The notes under the pieces are model-generated. The model saw only the letters and a program-made list of their open reading frames with translations, was not told the origin of the DNA and did no database searches. Made by a program: the position numbers and the translations under genes. A stretch of 64,000 nt of DNA from Scenedesmus sp. ARA3 (taxonomy: Eukaryota > Chlorophyta > Chlorophyceae > Sphaeropleales > Scenedesmaceae), in contig RWJK01001785.1 in assembly GCA_004335835.1 (NCBI GenBank), positions 1 through 64,000 of the forward strand. Direction: 5' to 3'. Below, in pieces: positions 24,222-36,570 of the stretch (position 1 is its first letter; each line of letters begins with the position of its first letter).

Positions 24222-27200
24222 TCAACCCAGCACAGTGGCGTTGCTGCTCAGGTCCAGTGCGCTCTGGAAAGTCTTCTGCAGTGCGCCGCCATCGATCCAG
24301 GTTTTGCCATTGAGGTTGCCCAGACCCAGCAGGCTTGCATTCACTGCATTGATCTGCTCCGTCAGGCTTGCATTAGGTGCAGCAGCAGCCGCATTCAGCG
24401 CCGACAGCCGGCCCAGGGTGGCATTGGTGTTTGCCATTGCAAAGTTGCGGGCAGAGATCAGCTCCATTGTCTGAGGCTGGGAAGGAGTGTACACACCCAG
24501 CGCAAACAGCAGCGCAGACACGCAGCCGGCAGCAGCAAGTGTGCCGATCCAGCCCAGCATCATCTTGCCATACAGAGCCCAGTTGAGGGCCTTCCAGCGG
24601 CCCTCAGCAATGCCGCCACCGGCAGTGGCGCCAGTGATGGTGTGGGTGGTGGACAGGGGCAGGGCTGCAGGCAGCACACGGCAGCAGCAGAGGCACAGAG
24701 AGTCAAAATCCTTTGTCCTAGGCTGGGTTGAGTGGCTGCAGAAGACTTTCACAGATCCGATGCAAGCGCAAGGTCTGCATTGCTGCAGCAGTACAAGGAG
24801 CTGCACAACAGCAAGGCTCTGAGACGTGCCGCCGTCACTGCATCTAGCAAACACAACCATGTAAAGCACACATCTCTCCAGCCAGCCAGCTGGCTAGCTT
24901 GCAGCCGTGCTACTCACCAACAGCAGAGCCGATGGACACAACCAGGGCAGTGGCAGTCTCCATGCAGAATCCGCGAGAAGGAGTAATGTGCGCGCACTTC
25001 ACGCCCAGCACGCGCATGATGTTGTAGCCGTATGTTGCCAGGCCGATCACGATGCCTGCACCGCCCAGGGCCAGTACCCAGGGGTACACATCGCTGTTGC
25101 TGCCGGGCACCATCAGGTTGTTGTACACGTAGAGGCTGGCGCAGAAGGAGCCGATGGCATTGGCCACATCGTTGGCGCCTGCAGAGGATGACAGCACAGC
25201 AGCAGCAGCAGCAGAGCGTGCGGCAGCAGCAGCAGCAGCAAAGGGTGAGTCAGCAAGCGGTCCAGGATTCAGATATGTGTGTCATTGTTTGTGCGAGCGT
25301 GAGGGCCTTGTTGCCATGCTACAGGCTGCTGGTGACGACTCGCAACAGGGAGGCAGTATGTAGCGCAAGGCCGGCATCAGTGTGTAACAACACAGCAGCA
25401 GCAGCAGCGGCCAGGCTCGGCATCTCACCGTGTGCGAAGGACATGGCGCAGGCGGAGATGACCTGCAGGACCTTGAACACGTGCTCGGTGCGCGGGTCAA
25501 ACTTCTCGGCTGCGTCGTGCATGTCCATGATGGCCTCATCGTCCTTCACGTCAGCGTGAATGTCATGTGTGACGCCGGACAGTGCGGCATTCCGGAAGCG
25601 CTTGAACATCGCGCCGATCGACTTATCATCCTCGTCCACATGCACCGGCTTGAGCTTGTCAGACACAGCCTTCTGGAATCGGTCCTCCTCCTGGAACACA
25701 CTGCTGCTGCCAGCCGCATCCTTGCCGGCCTCAATGCTGTTGGTGTTCTGGGTGTCAAAGGTGAGCAGGGAGCGCTTCATAATGGGCCAGATAATGGCAG
25801 TGCCAATTAGGGTTGCGCCTGCAGCACCGGCTGCTGCCAGCCATGCACCCTTCTCAGGAGAGATGGTCACAATGCCCTTTACGCCCTTAGTCTGCAGGGT
25901 TGAATGAAAAGAGACAAGGGGCAGGGATGTGGCGGGGCACAGAACAGCAGGGCGTCAGCCTCGGCATGCTAGCAACAGGACACCACTGCGCGCTTTGAGA
26001 CAAGGGACATTTGACCTGGCAAGGTTGCGAGACGTTGCCCACATGCCATACAAGCACAGGAAGACAGGGCAACACCCTTCCAAGCGAAACAGCACTGGAG
26101 AGTGCCGGCTGCCTCGCACGGGTGTGGCATGCTCAGCAGCACACCAGCAGTGCTCAGCAGCGCCACCCACACAAACAGAACCAACCTCTTGGCACCGGGA
26201 CCCACCAGGACGAAGAAGAGGTTGATGAGAAGGGAACAGGATGACCTGTTGCTTAGATGCATACATCTGTGATAATGTATTTATATATGTCGATACAAAT
26301 ATCTATTGATGAATTGTCCGCTCACCAGGATGAAGAAGAGGTTGATGAAGAAGGTGAACAGGATGAGCAGCGGCAGCACGTAGAAGGCAATCTTGGTGGA
26401 GTTCACGCGGCGCAGCACCAGCGTGCGCACCAGCAGGAACAGCACGAGGGTGATGGCAGCAGCCAGCAGCGGGGACAGGAACCAGGAGATGACGATAGGC
26501 ACGATGCCGCCGACTGCAGCAGCAGCAGTGCAGGGAGCAGCAGCAGAGGGAAAGGCGCCACAGGAGGCAACACGTCACCAGCAGCACAACACGAGGTAGC
26601 ATGGTGCATCGGTGTCTTTGTGTTTGGGAGGCGGTGTCAAGCTGCACAGCATGTTGGTTGAAATGATCAGGCAGGGATGCTGCTTGCGGCCCTAGCCGGG
26701 TGCTACTCACAACAGGCTGCTGCTGCCCATGCTGTTGGTAAAAAAAGGGAAAAAGAGTCGAAACAATTCACTTTTCGAAGCGCTGTGGCGTGCCATGTCA
26801 CTCACCATAAGGGAAGTCTGCCTTGGGCTCATACCAGACCACAGCGTTGCCACCACCAAACACCACTGCAGCAGCAGCAGCAGCAGCAGCAGAGGGCAAA
26901 CATTAGCATATGTTGCTGCAGGTTGCACACCGTTATGCAAAATGCTACGCAGCATACAATGCTGCAGAAGACATGCTGTGCAGGGCTCCAGCAGCATAGG
27001 GGTCACAAAACATTTCTGGCCATTGTGCACATAACAGATGTCAGGCAGCTGGAAAAAAAGCTTTTACATAAGCCACGTCACTCACGGGCAAAGCCGATGA
27101 TACCGCCGATAATGGAGTGTGTGGTTGACACAGGCAGCTCCAGGTATGTTGCCAGCAGGATCCAAATCATGGCTCCGGTCTCTGCTGTCAACATGCCATA

Positions 27201-28284
27201 CATGAAGAGCTGAGGGGCCTTTGCGAATGTGGATGTCTTTGCAATGCCGCCTGCAATGGTCTTGGTGACCTGGCCACCCAGCAGCAGTGCTCCGAGGAAC
27301 TCGAAGACAGCAGCAATGCAGACAGCGCTCCACATGCTCTGTGGTAGCGGGGAGGTGGTGAGGAGTTGCAGCAGTGGCAGGAAGCGCAGTGCGGAACCGT
27401 GAGCGATGGATTCGAATAACCAGAAGGCGGCAAGACCGCACAGCAGTGGTCGTCTGTGACCAGGTGCTGCTGCTGTTGTTAGGAATACCAGCAGCTGGTG
27501 TCTTCTGCTGCTGCAGAGCTTTGAAACAGAGTGCAACATAAGAAGCAATAAGGAGGATGGCAGCTGCGGCTGTTTGACTGCATGGGGCTGTTGCTGATGC
27601 CAGCAGGACCCTGGCAGCCATGCAGACTGCAACTAACTTTGCAGCAGCCAACTGCTTCCAGCTCTCACCAGTGTCTTACTGCCCACGGAGGTGCCGAATG
27701 CGTTAGCCACATCGTTGGCTCCGATACCATAGGCATCCAGGAAAGCCACGATGCCATGCACCACTGCGCAGCAGCAGCAGAGGTTGCACAAAGAAACAAT
27801 AAGTTAGCCTAACTCGCCATGAACAATAAGAAAGCACGACTAGCATGTGGCTGGTGATGCAGCAGGGCATCCTGGCGGCTGGGGGCGCCTGATGCTGGTT
27901 GGCGCTGCAGTGATGTTGCTGTGGCTGTAGCAGTGGGCTACTGCTGGGCCAAGCTGCTGCCCTGCATGGCATGCCAGACTGCACAGCTGGCAACTGCTAT
28001 CAGTTGAATGACAGGTAGCATCAAATCATAGCCGCTGCGATGGGAGCTGAAGCTGCTGCAGCTGCTGTTCAATCAGGGGGTGATTCCTTGCCCTTCCATC
28101 AGCAGCCAGTCCACTCACCAATCATCCATGTGTATTGCTGCAGCAGCCATCATCAAAGACAGAAACAGAGTTGTCAGCATGATGTTGTAATAAGATGGTG
28201 TGCTGGCAGCCCCAATGTGCAAAACGTGTAAAATCAAAGAACCGCGAGCTATACACCGCGCGATTCACTCACCGGCCACGCCAT
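24222..28284 (-). CDS. PTB-like: Pho4/PiT-family sodium:phosphate symporter, 597 aa
   Basis: This is a plasma-membrane inorganic phosphate transporter of the PiT family (yeast Pho89, algal PTB). Nine exons join in frame: 28284-28273, 28136-28118 (approximate edges), 27763-27669, 27338-27086, 26865-26806, 26513-26326, 25891-25429, 25178-24918 and 24664-24222. Both inverted-repeat signatures are present: [18 protein letters not shown] near the N-terminus and [12 protein letters not shown] near the C-terminus, together with [12 protein letters not shown] and [12 protein letters not shown]. Hydrophobic segments alternate as expected for 10-12 helices, with a hydrophilic central loop (VHVDEDDKS). 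Start choice: the short first exon MAWP splices exactly into [14 protein letters not shown]. Length and motifs argue for an intact transporter. Intron 6 carries a partial copy of exon 6. Confidence 0.94.
26180..26365 (-). repeat. Donor-side duplicate of Pho4 exon 6 end
   Basis: The exon end [13 protein letters not shown] plus donor at 26360-26321 is repeated in the following intron at about 26240-26195 as [13 protein letters not shown], with its own GT (ctg/gtgggt). The conserved protein continues from exon 6 straight to [12 protein letters not shown], so the copy is not needed. Confidence 0.8.
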
Positions 28285-29112
28285 GTTGCTCGATTGCTGC
28301 ACCACCTTCTGCTGCTGGAGTGTAAGAAGAAGGCCGTCGCTACAGGCAAGCTGGAATCGCTGAAGTGCTTGACAGAGCAAAAGGTGACCACAGCAACAGC
28401 ACTCAGCTAGTGTGGAGGCTGATTGCGTGCCAATGTATGTTCCCTGTGGCTCGATGATCAACCCTATCGGGTCATATGGAAGGGTGGCTGCCGCATATAC
28501 TCGGCATCATCTGTTATATTCCTGGGCATCCCTCCCACGACTAACATAATCGCTTCGACACACCTGCTTTATTCGATGAAGGTGTTCAAATTAGTCGCTT
28601 TGATGTTATTAAAAGTTTGTTTTGAGCCCGCGACATCCTCAAGGCTCCACCAGCAGTGGTCACGACACCATCGGATTATCCTCGCCCTGACCACCGTCAG
28701 GGCTGTTTACAAGCAACCTCTGACCAGCAGTTCACTGTACGAGCTGGCGTAATCACCATCAAGACCTAAATAGCGCTGCGACTGTTCACAACAAGCGAAC
28801 AACCCTTGTTGCCTGGGGGCTGCCCCAGGGGGCATGTAGCTGAATCAATTTACTCACGGCTGACCAGCGCACAATGTTGGTTTAATCGTTGATGTGAACA
28901 TCCGTAACGAGTCTGACTGTTTCTTAATCCTGAGTTCTTGATCTCCATCCTGACCTCACCCCACCCCCTCTAGCTCAGAAGAGCTCTTCCTTCGGAAGGC
29001 GAGCAGCCTTATGCAGGGACTTCTGCACATTACAGTGCAAATGATGCTGCAAACTGGCAATGTCCGTAGCTACCGTGCAGCAGCAAGCATCACCGTTTTG
29101 CGACTGCTGTCC
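28285..29112. other. Intergenic region (upstream of Pho4, downstream of RTCA)
   Basis: This stretch presumably holds the phosphate transporter promoter. No gene is visible. It is locally AT-richer than the genes (28550-28640) and contains hairpin-forming sequences near 28811 (cctgggggctgccccagg) and 28975-29005. Confidence 0.4.
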
Positions 29113-30303
29113 TTAGAGCTTCCACCCAGCGCCCTGGCAGCGTATGATGTACAGCTGCTTGCCACACGTACCAGCAGCCTGTTTGCTGATGCTGAACTGC
29201 ACCTGCGGCAGCAGCTGCTGCACAACAGCTATTGCGGTGCGAGTGTGCAGCGTGGGCTCGCTGCACAGCATGCTGCTGCTGCCGCCTGCCAGGGCCATGA
29301 ACAGGATCAGTTGGTCCTGCACCCTGCAGGCATGCAAGCAGCAGCAGCGCATCAGCCAGGGGTGCAGAGTGCAGCTGTTGCTAGGTTGACGCTGGCATTG
29401 TGACTTGTCTGCAGCTGCATTACATGCCACGGTAAATGCCGTGCCAGCATCAGCAGTGTGGTACCATGCAGGGCTGGTGACGCCACAACTGCCAGGTGAG
29501 TAGATATGCTTGCTCACCAACCGTCCATCAAAGATGGTATCTTCACAAAGACCAGCATGTGAGCCAGGACAGATTTGGTTATAATTTCACGACAGCAGAG
29601 CAGCATCATCCCGCAACAGCTTGCATGTTGGATTCTGGGCAACTGCTAACCAAAGCAAGAACGCTTGCTCACCAATCGTCAACAGCAGCTCCACTCTGCA
29701 GCGCCTCAAGCAGCTCGCCAGCAGCAGCAGCACCAACAGCCTCAGGTGCCATGCCCCGCTCGGCCAACGCGCTGGCACCTGCACGCAGCGGCAGCAACAA
29801 CAGTGGCAGCAGCAGCAGCAGCAGCAGCCTTGGCTTGGAACACTGGAAGTAGCTGCAGTCGAGCAGGCAGCAAAGGCGCCAAGCATCACAGCTGCTAGGG
29901 TTTTTGATACTATCAGCCCTGGTGTTGTATGCTGCGCACAGCAGTTGCTGGGCAAAACTAGCATCTGCCAGGGACAGTGTGCCAGCAGGCATGCCATATG
30001 ACTCTTCGTAAGAGCAGCACTCTTGCATTGCACAATGGCAGGTTTGCCCAGCAGCGCGTTCAAGCCGCACAAAGCACAGCACTTTGCCGCTGGACGCCAT
30101 CAGCTGCATGTGCCTGTGAGCCAGCACCCGTCACGGCAGGGTTTTCAGACACGCAGTGCCCGCACCTAGCAGGCAGCCGGTGCTTGTTGCGGCCACCAGC
30201 ACAATGCCGCCGCCATCGCCACATGCTGTCTCTGGAGTCTCACGGACCACCTGGATGCCGACAGCTGGCTGCGGCACAGCTTCAACCTGCGGGGGCCCTG
30301 ACT

Positions 30304-30344
<41 letters not shown>

Positions 30345-32921
30345 GCCGCTGGTGCTGCTGGTGCTTCTGTTTGTGATGCTGCTGCGGCGGCTGCTGCGCC
30401 CCACACTGTCTGCTGCTGCTGCTCCTGGAGGGCCTGCCGTATGCAGTCAGCTGCTGCTTTGGCGATGCGGCTGCCAGTCTCTGGCTTGAGCCTGCCTGCT
30501 GTGAATGCAACGCCATCAATGCCCAGAAGGTGCCCTCGCTTGCTGAGGTCCCAGGCTGGCAGGGTCTGGCCTGGAGGCAAGCTAGGCACCTGCACCGCAA
30601 GGAGCAGTTGGAGTGTTGTGGGTAACATTTGCACAGGGACAGGGACCAGCACCGTGCGGCACTATGCCAGCAGCAAAGGCTCTTAGATGAAAACACAAGC
30701 ACTGGGCTAATAGAGTAATAGTCTTCTTGTAAGCCATACCTTCGACGTACCTTGTCATCGGCATCGGCAACCATGCCCCGTACGGAGCGGAATGTACGAC
30801 TACTGTTGCCTCTCTACAAGCACAGGGCTGAGGTGCCATGCTGGTGGCTTGATGCAAGCCGACTGAGCAGTTGCTCCGCTGCACAGGACGCCCACAACTC
30901 GTGTGACAACAGATTGCAGGGAGTGCAACTCCAGTGCGCGCTTGCAGCTATCAGGACTGCTCGATGCACAATGTACAGTTTAAAGGGGAAACCCATACGC
31001 AGGGCCCAAGCAGCAGACAGATTATGACGTGCATTTGTTCAGCATTGCCGCGCAAGACACGCCACCCAGGCAGGCCTTGCCCACCTGCAGCTCTGCTTTG
31101 CCGCCACCGTTTGCGATGTAGCAATAGGCATCTATGGCTTTATTGTGGTTTATTGTGTTTGTGGTTTAATATGACGAACTCAGCCCAGCCCATGCTCACC
31201 TGCAGCACTGCCTCGCCGCCACCTTTTGGATAGAACCCCCGCCGCACCAGCCGCAGGCTCAAGCCGGCAGCAGCGGGGCCCATCAGGCGCTGCAGGGTGG
31301 GCAGCAGCACAAGCTGCAGGTAGCCGATGGGTGGGGCGAAGGAGGCGTCCGTGCCGCCACGCAGTGTCAGGGTCGACACAGTGCTGCAGTGACAGCAAGG
31401 GGGTGCGGAAGTGTGGCAAAGCAGGCATGGCAGCCAATGCACATGCGTCCTTCGGGATGCTGGATTTGTATAAGTTTGTCCTATTACATGATGCAGAAAC
31501 CAACATATTACATGATGCAGCAGCTGAGTTGCAGCACCAGCAGCCGCAGCATTGCCTGCTACTGCCTCATCAGATGTGCAACACACCACATCAAAACCAT
31601 GCGCTTGTCACCTTGGGTTTGGCATGCGTGACAGCACGCGGCTCACCTTTCACGCGGCTGCTGTGCAAACAGCAGGCAAGGCAGGGCCTGCTGTACCATC
31701 AGTGTGCAGCTGCCTGCAGTGTGTGTGTCTGCCGTGTAGGTGCCAGCTGCAGTGCGCCCCGGCGTAAAGTTGATGGCAGTTGAGCGCACAGCGCCTCCCT
31801 CCAAATGCCCACTGCAGATAGCCTCGACAAGGCGCAGCCCTGACAAAGCAGCACGCACAGGAGCAGCAGGACACATGCTCAGAGTTTTAGTGTAGGCTCG
31901 TGTGCAGGGGTCAGTCCTGTCACTAGCAATAAAACGTATGTGCCATGCACTTGGTTTGGCTAAGCGGGCCTGCAGTATCATGCTGCACTAGTGATCAGTG
32001 CACAGCTGTGCGGTTGCCTCCTTGCGATCTGCTGTTTGCCACAGGCTGAATTGGCTGTGGCCTTGCTGTCCAAACAGAAGGCACTCAGTGCTGCTGCAAG
32101 GCGTGCCTGCCCTGTCACCAGCCGCTGCTGCAAGGCGTGCCTGCCCTGTTACTGATTGCTGCTGCAAGGCATGCCTGCCCTGTTACGAGTCCCTGCTGCA
32201 TGGCCATGCCGGCAGTACTGCTGCTGCTGCTGCTGCTGCATTACCTGTGAGGTGTTGTGGGCTGAGCCCAGGCTTCTGCCGGCCTGCACAGCCAAACCCC
32301 AATGTGCATTCGGTCAGAAAACTGCACAGCGCACTGGTAGTGGCTGCTGCATGTTGATTTTCAGTTGATCCAGTGGCAGATATGTAGCCTGTCTGTGCTG
32401 ACAGCAGCTGCAGCAGCGGAGCATTCACAGAGCAGCAGGCAGTACACACACTGTGTACGGCATGGCATGCCGTAGCAGCTGCTGCAGTCTCAGCTGTAGC
32501 ACAAACTGTGTGCTGGATGTGAAAGCCGTACAAGTTTGTCCTTCTCCATACTGTGTGCTGAGTATATCATACATGCATGGTAGTGGCACGCAGCACAACA
32601 ACGGTCAGTCTGCATGTTCCCCCAGGTGCTGCATCAGCAAGCTGCCGTGAGCGCGCCAGCAGTACCGTTAAAACATCGTGGGCTCCTGGTCCAGCATTGC
32701 TTGCAGGTGCGCAGTTGTGCATTTACCGTGCCTAAAATTGTCATTTTACATCATCACTGACCAGGCCTGGCCAGCACCTGTCCCTGCAGGATAGGCTAAC
32801 AGTTGGTCCCACCTGCTCGTATCTTGTCAACGTGTATGCTGCGGCCAGTCAGTGCAGACAGTGCTACTGCGTTGCGCAGAATTTGGCCGCCGCCTTCAAG
32901 CTGTGAACCTATCAAAGGCAT
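29113..32921 (-). CDS. RTCA: RNA 3'-terminal phosphate cyclase, 421 aa
   Basis: RTCA converts RNA 3'-phosphates to 2',3'-cyclic phosphates using ATP, in the nucleus. Seven exons join exactly: 32921-32813, 32283-32245, 31839-31647, 31383-31200, 30589-30166, 29778-29673 and 29323-29113. Motifs in order: EGGGQILRNAVALSALTG, KPGLSPQHLTG, TADTHTAGSCTLMVQ, RRGFYPKGGGEAV, GASALAERG, DDWVQDQLILFMALAGG and LHTRTAIAV, where the His of class I cyclases is present. That His and the full QDQL block favour the catalytic cyclase over the ribosome-biogenesis paralogue RCL1. An Ala/Gln-rich insertion sits in exon 5. The Met start is the in-frame ATG just before GSQLEGGGQ; normal length supports it. Confidence 0.94.
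30309..30342. repeat. Triplet tract encoding poly-Ala in RTCA
   Basis: A CTG/CAG tract is read in the GCA/GCC frame on the minus strand, giving an Ala run in a loop-like insertion between two conserved RTC blocks. Confidence 0.7.
32090..32195. repeat. 35-bp minisatellite in RTCA intron 2
   Basis: Units containing gctgcaaggcgtgcctgccc occur three times at about 34-bp spacing (near 32093, 32128 and 32161), with small changes. Confidence 0.8.
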
Positions 32922-34102
32922 GATGCCACACGACAGCCACTCCCACGTCAGAGTAGAGCATGAACTCGCAGCACTGCTGCAGGCTGCGGTCCAACTATAC
33001 GGTATCTTGGGCCAACATGCTATCCTGCTGAGACATTCTTGAACATTGTGCGCTCAAGGGCAGACAATGCTGGAAATGCAGGATCCTCGTGAGAATTGCA
33101 GCAGGCACGCTGCTGTGCCTGACAGCACTGCTGCTGTAGGCACTCGGAATAATGTGAACCGCTGGCATCAGACGCTGCACATGCAGTGAACAGTTCCACT
33201 GTTGTAAGCAGAGCAACTTACCATCGATGCAGAATGCATCTGTTGGGCGAACACACTGCTGTTGCTGCTGCTGTTCACTGCTGGTGCCCTTTGCTGCACT
33301 GCGTTTCGTTGGGTGACTATGCTGTCGATCTGGATAATGCATTGCAAAACAATTGGGACAAGTTAATGCCATTAACTGCTAGTAGCAAGCACCCGGCGAT
33401 GTCTCTCTAAGTCGGATCGACATTTGGTGAGGTCTAATGCTGGTAGCGATATTGTGGAATCATCGTGCTCAAAACGATTTCTGCATTATGCGTGACGCTG
33501 GAAGTTGGCACGGGCCAGTGCGGTATGCAAAACCTGTGCAAGCAACTGTCATGACATGTGTCAAGTTGCACTGTGAACTTCATCCTTGCTGCTTCTCTGC
33601 CTTGCCATGTGTTTCTGAATCACTGCCCTCAACCAGACGCATCAGACAGCACCAAGATATACGCTTTGAGTGTTACATATTCACTGGCTGAAGCCAGACC
33701 TGACCAGTTGGGCTGCGAGTGTCATAGGTCTCCAACAACTCGCTGCGCCAAATTAGTAATCCCCATGCGGGCCAACACACCATTCGCATTCAACCATGCA
33801 ACTGCCAGCATGTGCTGGCCGCTGACAACATTTCCAACCTGTTGTTTACACACAGGTGGTACATTTCAATCACACCATGTACAGCTATACACACAACGCC
33901 TGCTGCAGTACAAAGCGACCCGCGCTGACTAACCAGGCTACGCTTCTACCCAACTCGATGCACACAGTGCTTGGTAGCTCTGGGTGGTGAGACTTCAGTT
34001 TCCTGTTGGGCTGGTGCAGGCACTGTGCACTGTACTGTCACAGTGTCAACTCAAGTATGTTCCGGATGCTGTCTGATAGCCTAACAGCGAGCCAGAAGCA
34101 GC
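32922..34102. other. Intergenic region between RTCA and the secreted-protein gene
   Basis: Contains the RTCA promoter side and the 3' flank of the secreted-protein gene. No coding sequence is recognised on either strand. Confidence 0.4.
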
Positions 34103-35956
34103 TTAGCAGGCGGTGGCCTTCTTGTACTTGGAGCATGGGCCGCCTGCAGGGTATGCACAGAACAGCAGCAGCAGCAATAGATGGTGAGTGACAGCTGGGC
34201 CAGCAGGATAGTAGCTGTGCAGGTGATAGGGGCTGATTTAAACATGCACAGCTGTGCTGGCCACCCACAAAAGAGCTGCAGGGACCCTTGTTAGGCAAGA
34301 ATGTCATGGCTGCATACACCATAGGCAACACTTAACTTCCCTGCACTGGACTGCGCGATACAAACATAATTTTTCTACCAAGCCGCTCGGGGTGTGCACC
34401 CATGACGTGTGCCAATACACCAGCAAGTTACAGCAGCGCCACAGTTCTGCCGCAAACATATACTCACTCATGGTGCTCAGGGGCTCGTAGAGGGCCTTGT
34501 TGTCCACGCCAGTCTTGCTCTTCTCGCATGCGCTGTATGCCTCCCAGGCAGCCTGCAGACAGCACAACAAGGTTTGTTGTGAGCAAAATTTATTGTGAGC
34601 ATGTGACAGGGCATAGTGATATAGTGTGTCCGCTGTGATGCAAAACACCCCGCCAGCCCATCTGGGCACATGTGGCCAGCAGATGCCTTGTCTGCACAGA
34701 AGAGTCTAAATAGGGCTGCTTATGCACACTGCACGCGACTGTTGAAACCAAGCTTGTCAGGAAGCTGTCAGCTGTTGGGTACAGGGTGCGCGGCAAGGCC
34801 TGACTTGCAGTTGCCAGCCTTCACAATTGCCAGCCCAGCGCATCGCCAGGTGGCCAGCAAGCAGCATTCATCGATGCATTGAATCTTTGAGGCGAACATG
34901 CAGCAGGCTGTCCTCATGATTGCGTCACATGGCAGTGAAGCAGACTGGCGAGCGAGGGGAACTTACGGATGATGGCACCTTCTGGATCATGGTGATGCAG
35001 CCATCGGGCATGATCTTGCTGTCAACGATCTTGGGCTCTGCAGCAGCAAGCAGGCACAGCAGCGAGTCAAACCTTGCAGGGAGGAGCAGGGTTGGTGTGA
35101 CGTGTGGTGTACCGGATGGTGCAGTTGCAATGCAGGATGGTGCAGCTTGTGTGGATGCAATGGGCTGGAAGCTGTGATGGCTTGAAGGGTAGCTGCCATG
35201 GTGCTGGCGGCAGGAGATTGCAACTCAGGTTGCAGTACGTGCAATATAACACGACGTGTATGGTGCATCAGCATCAGAGGCAACTAACACCCCCTTGGCA
35301 AGGCCTGACCATGCGTGCCTCAGGCTGACTCCAAGCAGGGTGCTGCAGTCATCAGGCAGGTTGCTGAAGTTGTCTGAGAGCATGATGCTGTATTTCACCA
35401 GCTGCCTGCATCACTGTCTACTCACTGACGGCAATCTTCTTGGCGGCGAAGCAGGCATCGTACATGGCCTGCTTGTTCTTGGTGGCATCGCTGAGCTTCA
35501 CCTTGTAGGTGGAGGTGTGGCAGTAGGCAGCTGCACAGCAGAGGTGGAAGGGCGTGCAGACAGCAGACGCAAGACGGATTTGAGATGTGTGATACATCCA
35601 AATGTAGTTGAGCTGGCAATGAAGCTGCGATCCGACTGGGAATCATCGTCGATTATTCAGCAGCTGCATGTCGAAGTGGCTGGGCTGCCCCTTTGTGCTG
35701 CTTGAGGCCGAGTAGCCAACACAAAGGGCTTTAGATCGCAATTGCTGCTGTTGTGCTGCTGATTTCCTGCTTCAACAAGAGCTCCTGGGTGTCACCGGGG
35801 AAGATTCCCGGGTGACACCGCGTCTACACCAACAGCAGCTGCTGGCTAATCGTTGAAAGACGCAGCCATCCATTGTAAGACTTTAGTCAAACACTTACCC
35901 TCGGATGCCACAAAGGCGGCGGCCACAAGGGCGAGGAGCAGGATTGCCTTCTGCAT
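34103..35956 (-). CDS. Small secreted six-cysteine protein, 119 aa, family unknown
   Basis: Five exons join exactly: 35956-35899, 35530-35426, 35037-34967, 34552-34468 and 34143-34103. Exon 1 encodes a classic signal peptide (MQKAILLLALVAAAFVAS) with likely cleavage near ASEA. The mature part of about 100 residues has six Cys, in AAYC, YDAC, DGC, SAC, GPC and TAC (the final residue), which could form three disulfides. It is Lys-rich and has no transmembrane segment or ER-retention signal. All introns end in CTGCAG-type acceptors and begin with GTAAG/GTGAG, and phases close without a stop, which strongly supports a real gene. I recognise no family. It could be a cell-wall or extracellular protein; that is inference from the signal peptide only. 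There is no visible exon duplication, unlike most neighbours. Confidence 0.8.
35783..35820. other. Strong inverted repeat (hairpin) in intron 1 of the secreted-protein gene
   Basis: Arms ggtgtcaccggggaa and ttcccgggtgacacc pair over 15 bp with one mismatch around a three-base loop (gat). Its function is unknown; it could be a structured intronic element or a remnant of an inverted-repeat element. Confidence 0.75.
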
Positions 35957-36570
35957 GGTTGCTGTTGACGGTGAGTCGTAAAGAGGAGAGGTGAAGGGCG
36001 AGGTGAAGATGCCTGGCTAGTTTTGATGATCTGTATTCGTTGTGATGCATTTAAGCGTGCTGGGCCTGATCGGTCGTGGTCGTGGGCGCACGCCCTAGAG
36101 CATTATCCTGTTACATGACAGCACCGAGAGCATGATGCCCCTGCTGGTGATTTAACTACAACGGTGGACTGCTTCAAAACGCTCGTAAACGATACTCACA
36201 AAAAGAAGACGACAGCACCGAGAGCATGATGCTGGTGTTCGGCAAGGGCAGCGCCCACGACGTACGCGCAGCATTCCGCAGTACTCGCAGTCAGCACAGC
36301 CCGTACACGTGAAGCCAGGCAGTCGTGCGTGGCCGTTGAAGGCTTACAGTATCAGCCAAGTTTATTTTCAAAGAGCACGTGCACCAACAACAATTACTGG
36401 TTGGCGCCTTCAGCCACCATACACATGTATGCTGCTGCGGAGAGAACGCGGTCAAGTTGCTTGGTCGATACACGGGTGACACCACACACAGAGTTGCAGG
36501 AAGCACACTTGGCAAAAGCAGAAGCACATAGCCTGCTACTCAACCGAGGCACAACACACAACAGCAGCTG
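35957..36570. other. Intergenic region upstream of the secreted-protein gene
   Basis: This stretch carries its presumed promoter and the 3' flank of the aspartic protease gene. A direct repeat (gacagcaccgagagcatgat) occurs at about 36118 and 36210. No coding sequence is seen. Confidence 0.45.

Noticed and set aside
26710..26750. Extra 21-bp microexon in the Pho4 gene
   Set aside because: The flanking exons (26865-26806 and 26513-26326) join in frame to the conserved sequence without it; including it breaks family similarity.
29500..29690. RTCA donor-side duplication (gcttgctcaccaa.cgtc twice)
   Set aside because: The similarity covers only about 20 bp, too short to call a duplication with confidence.
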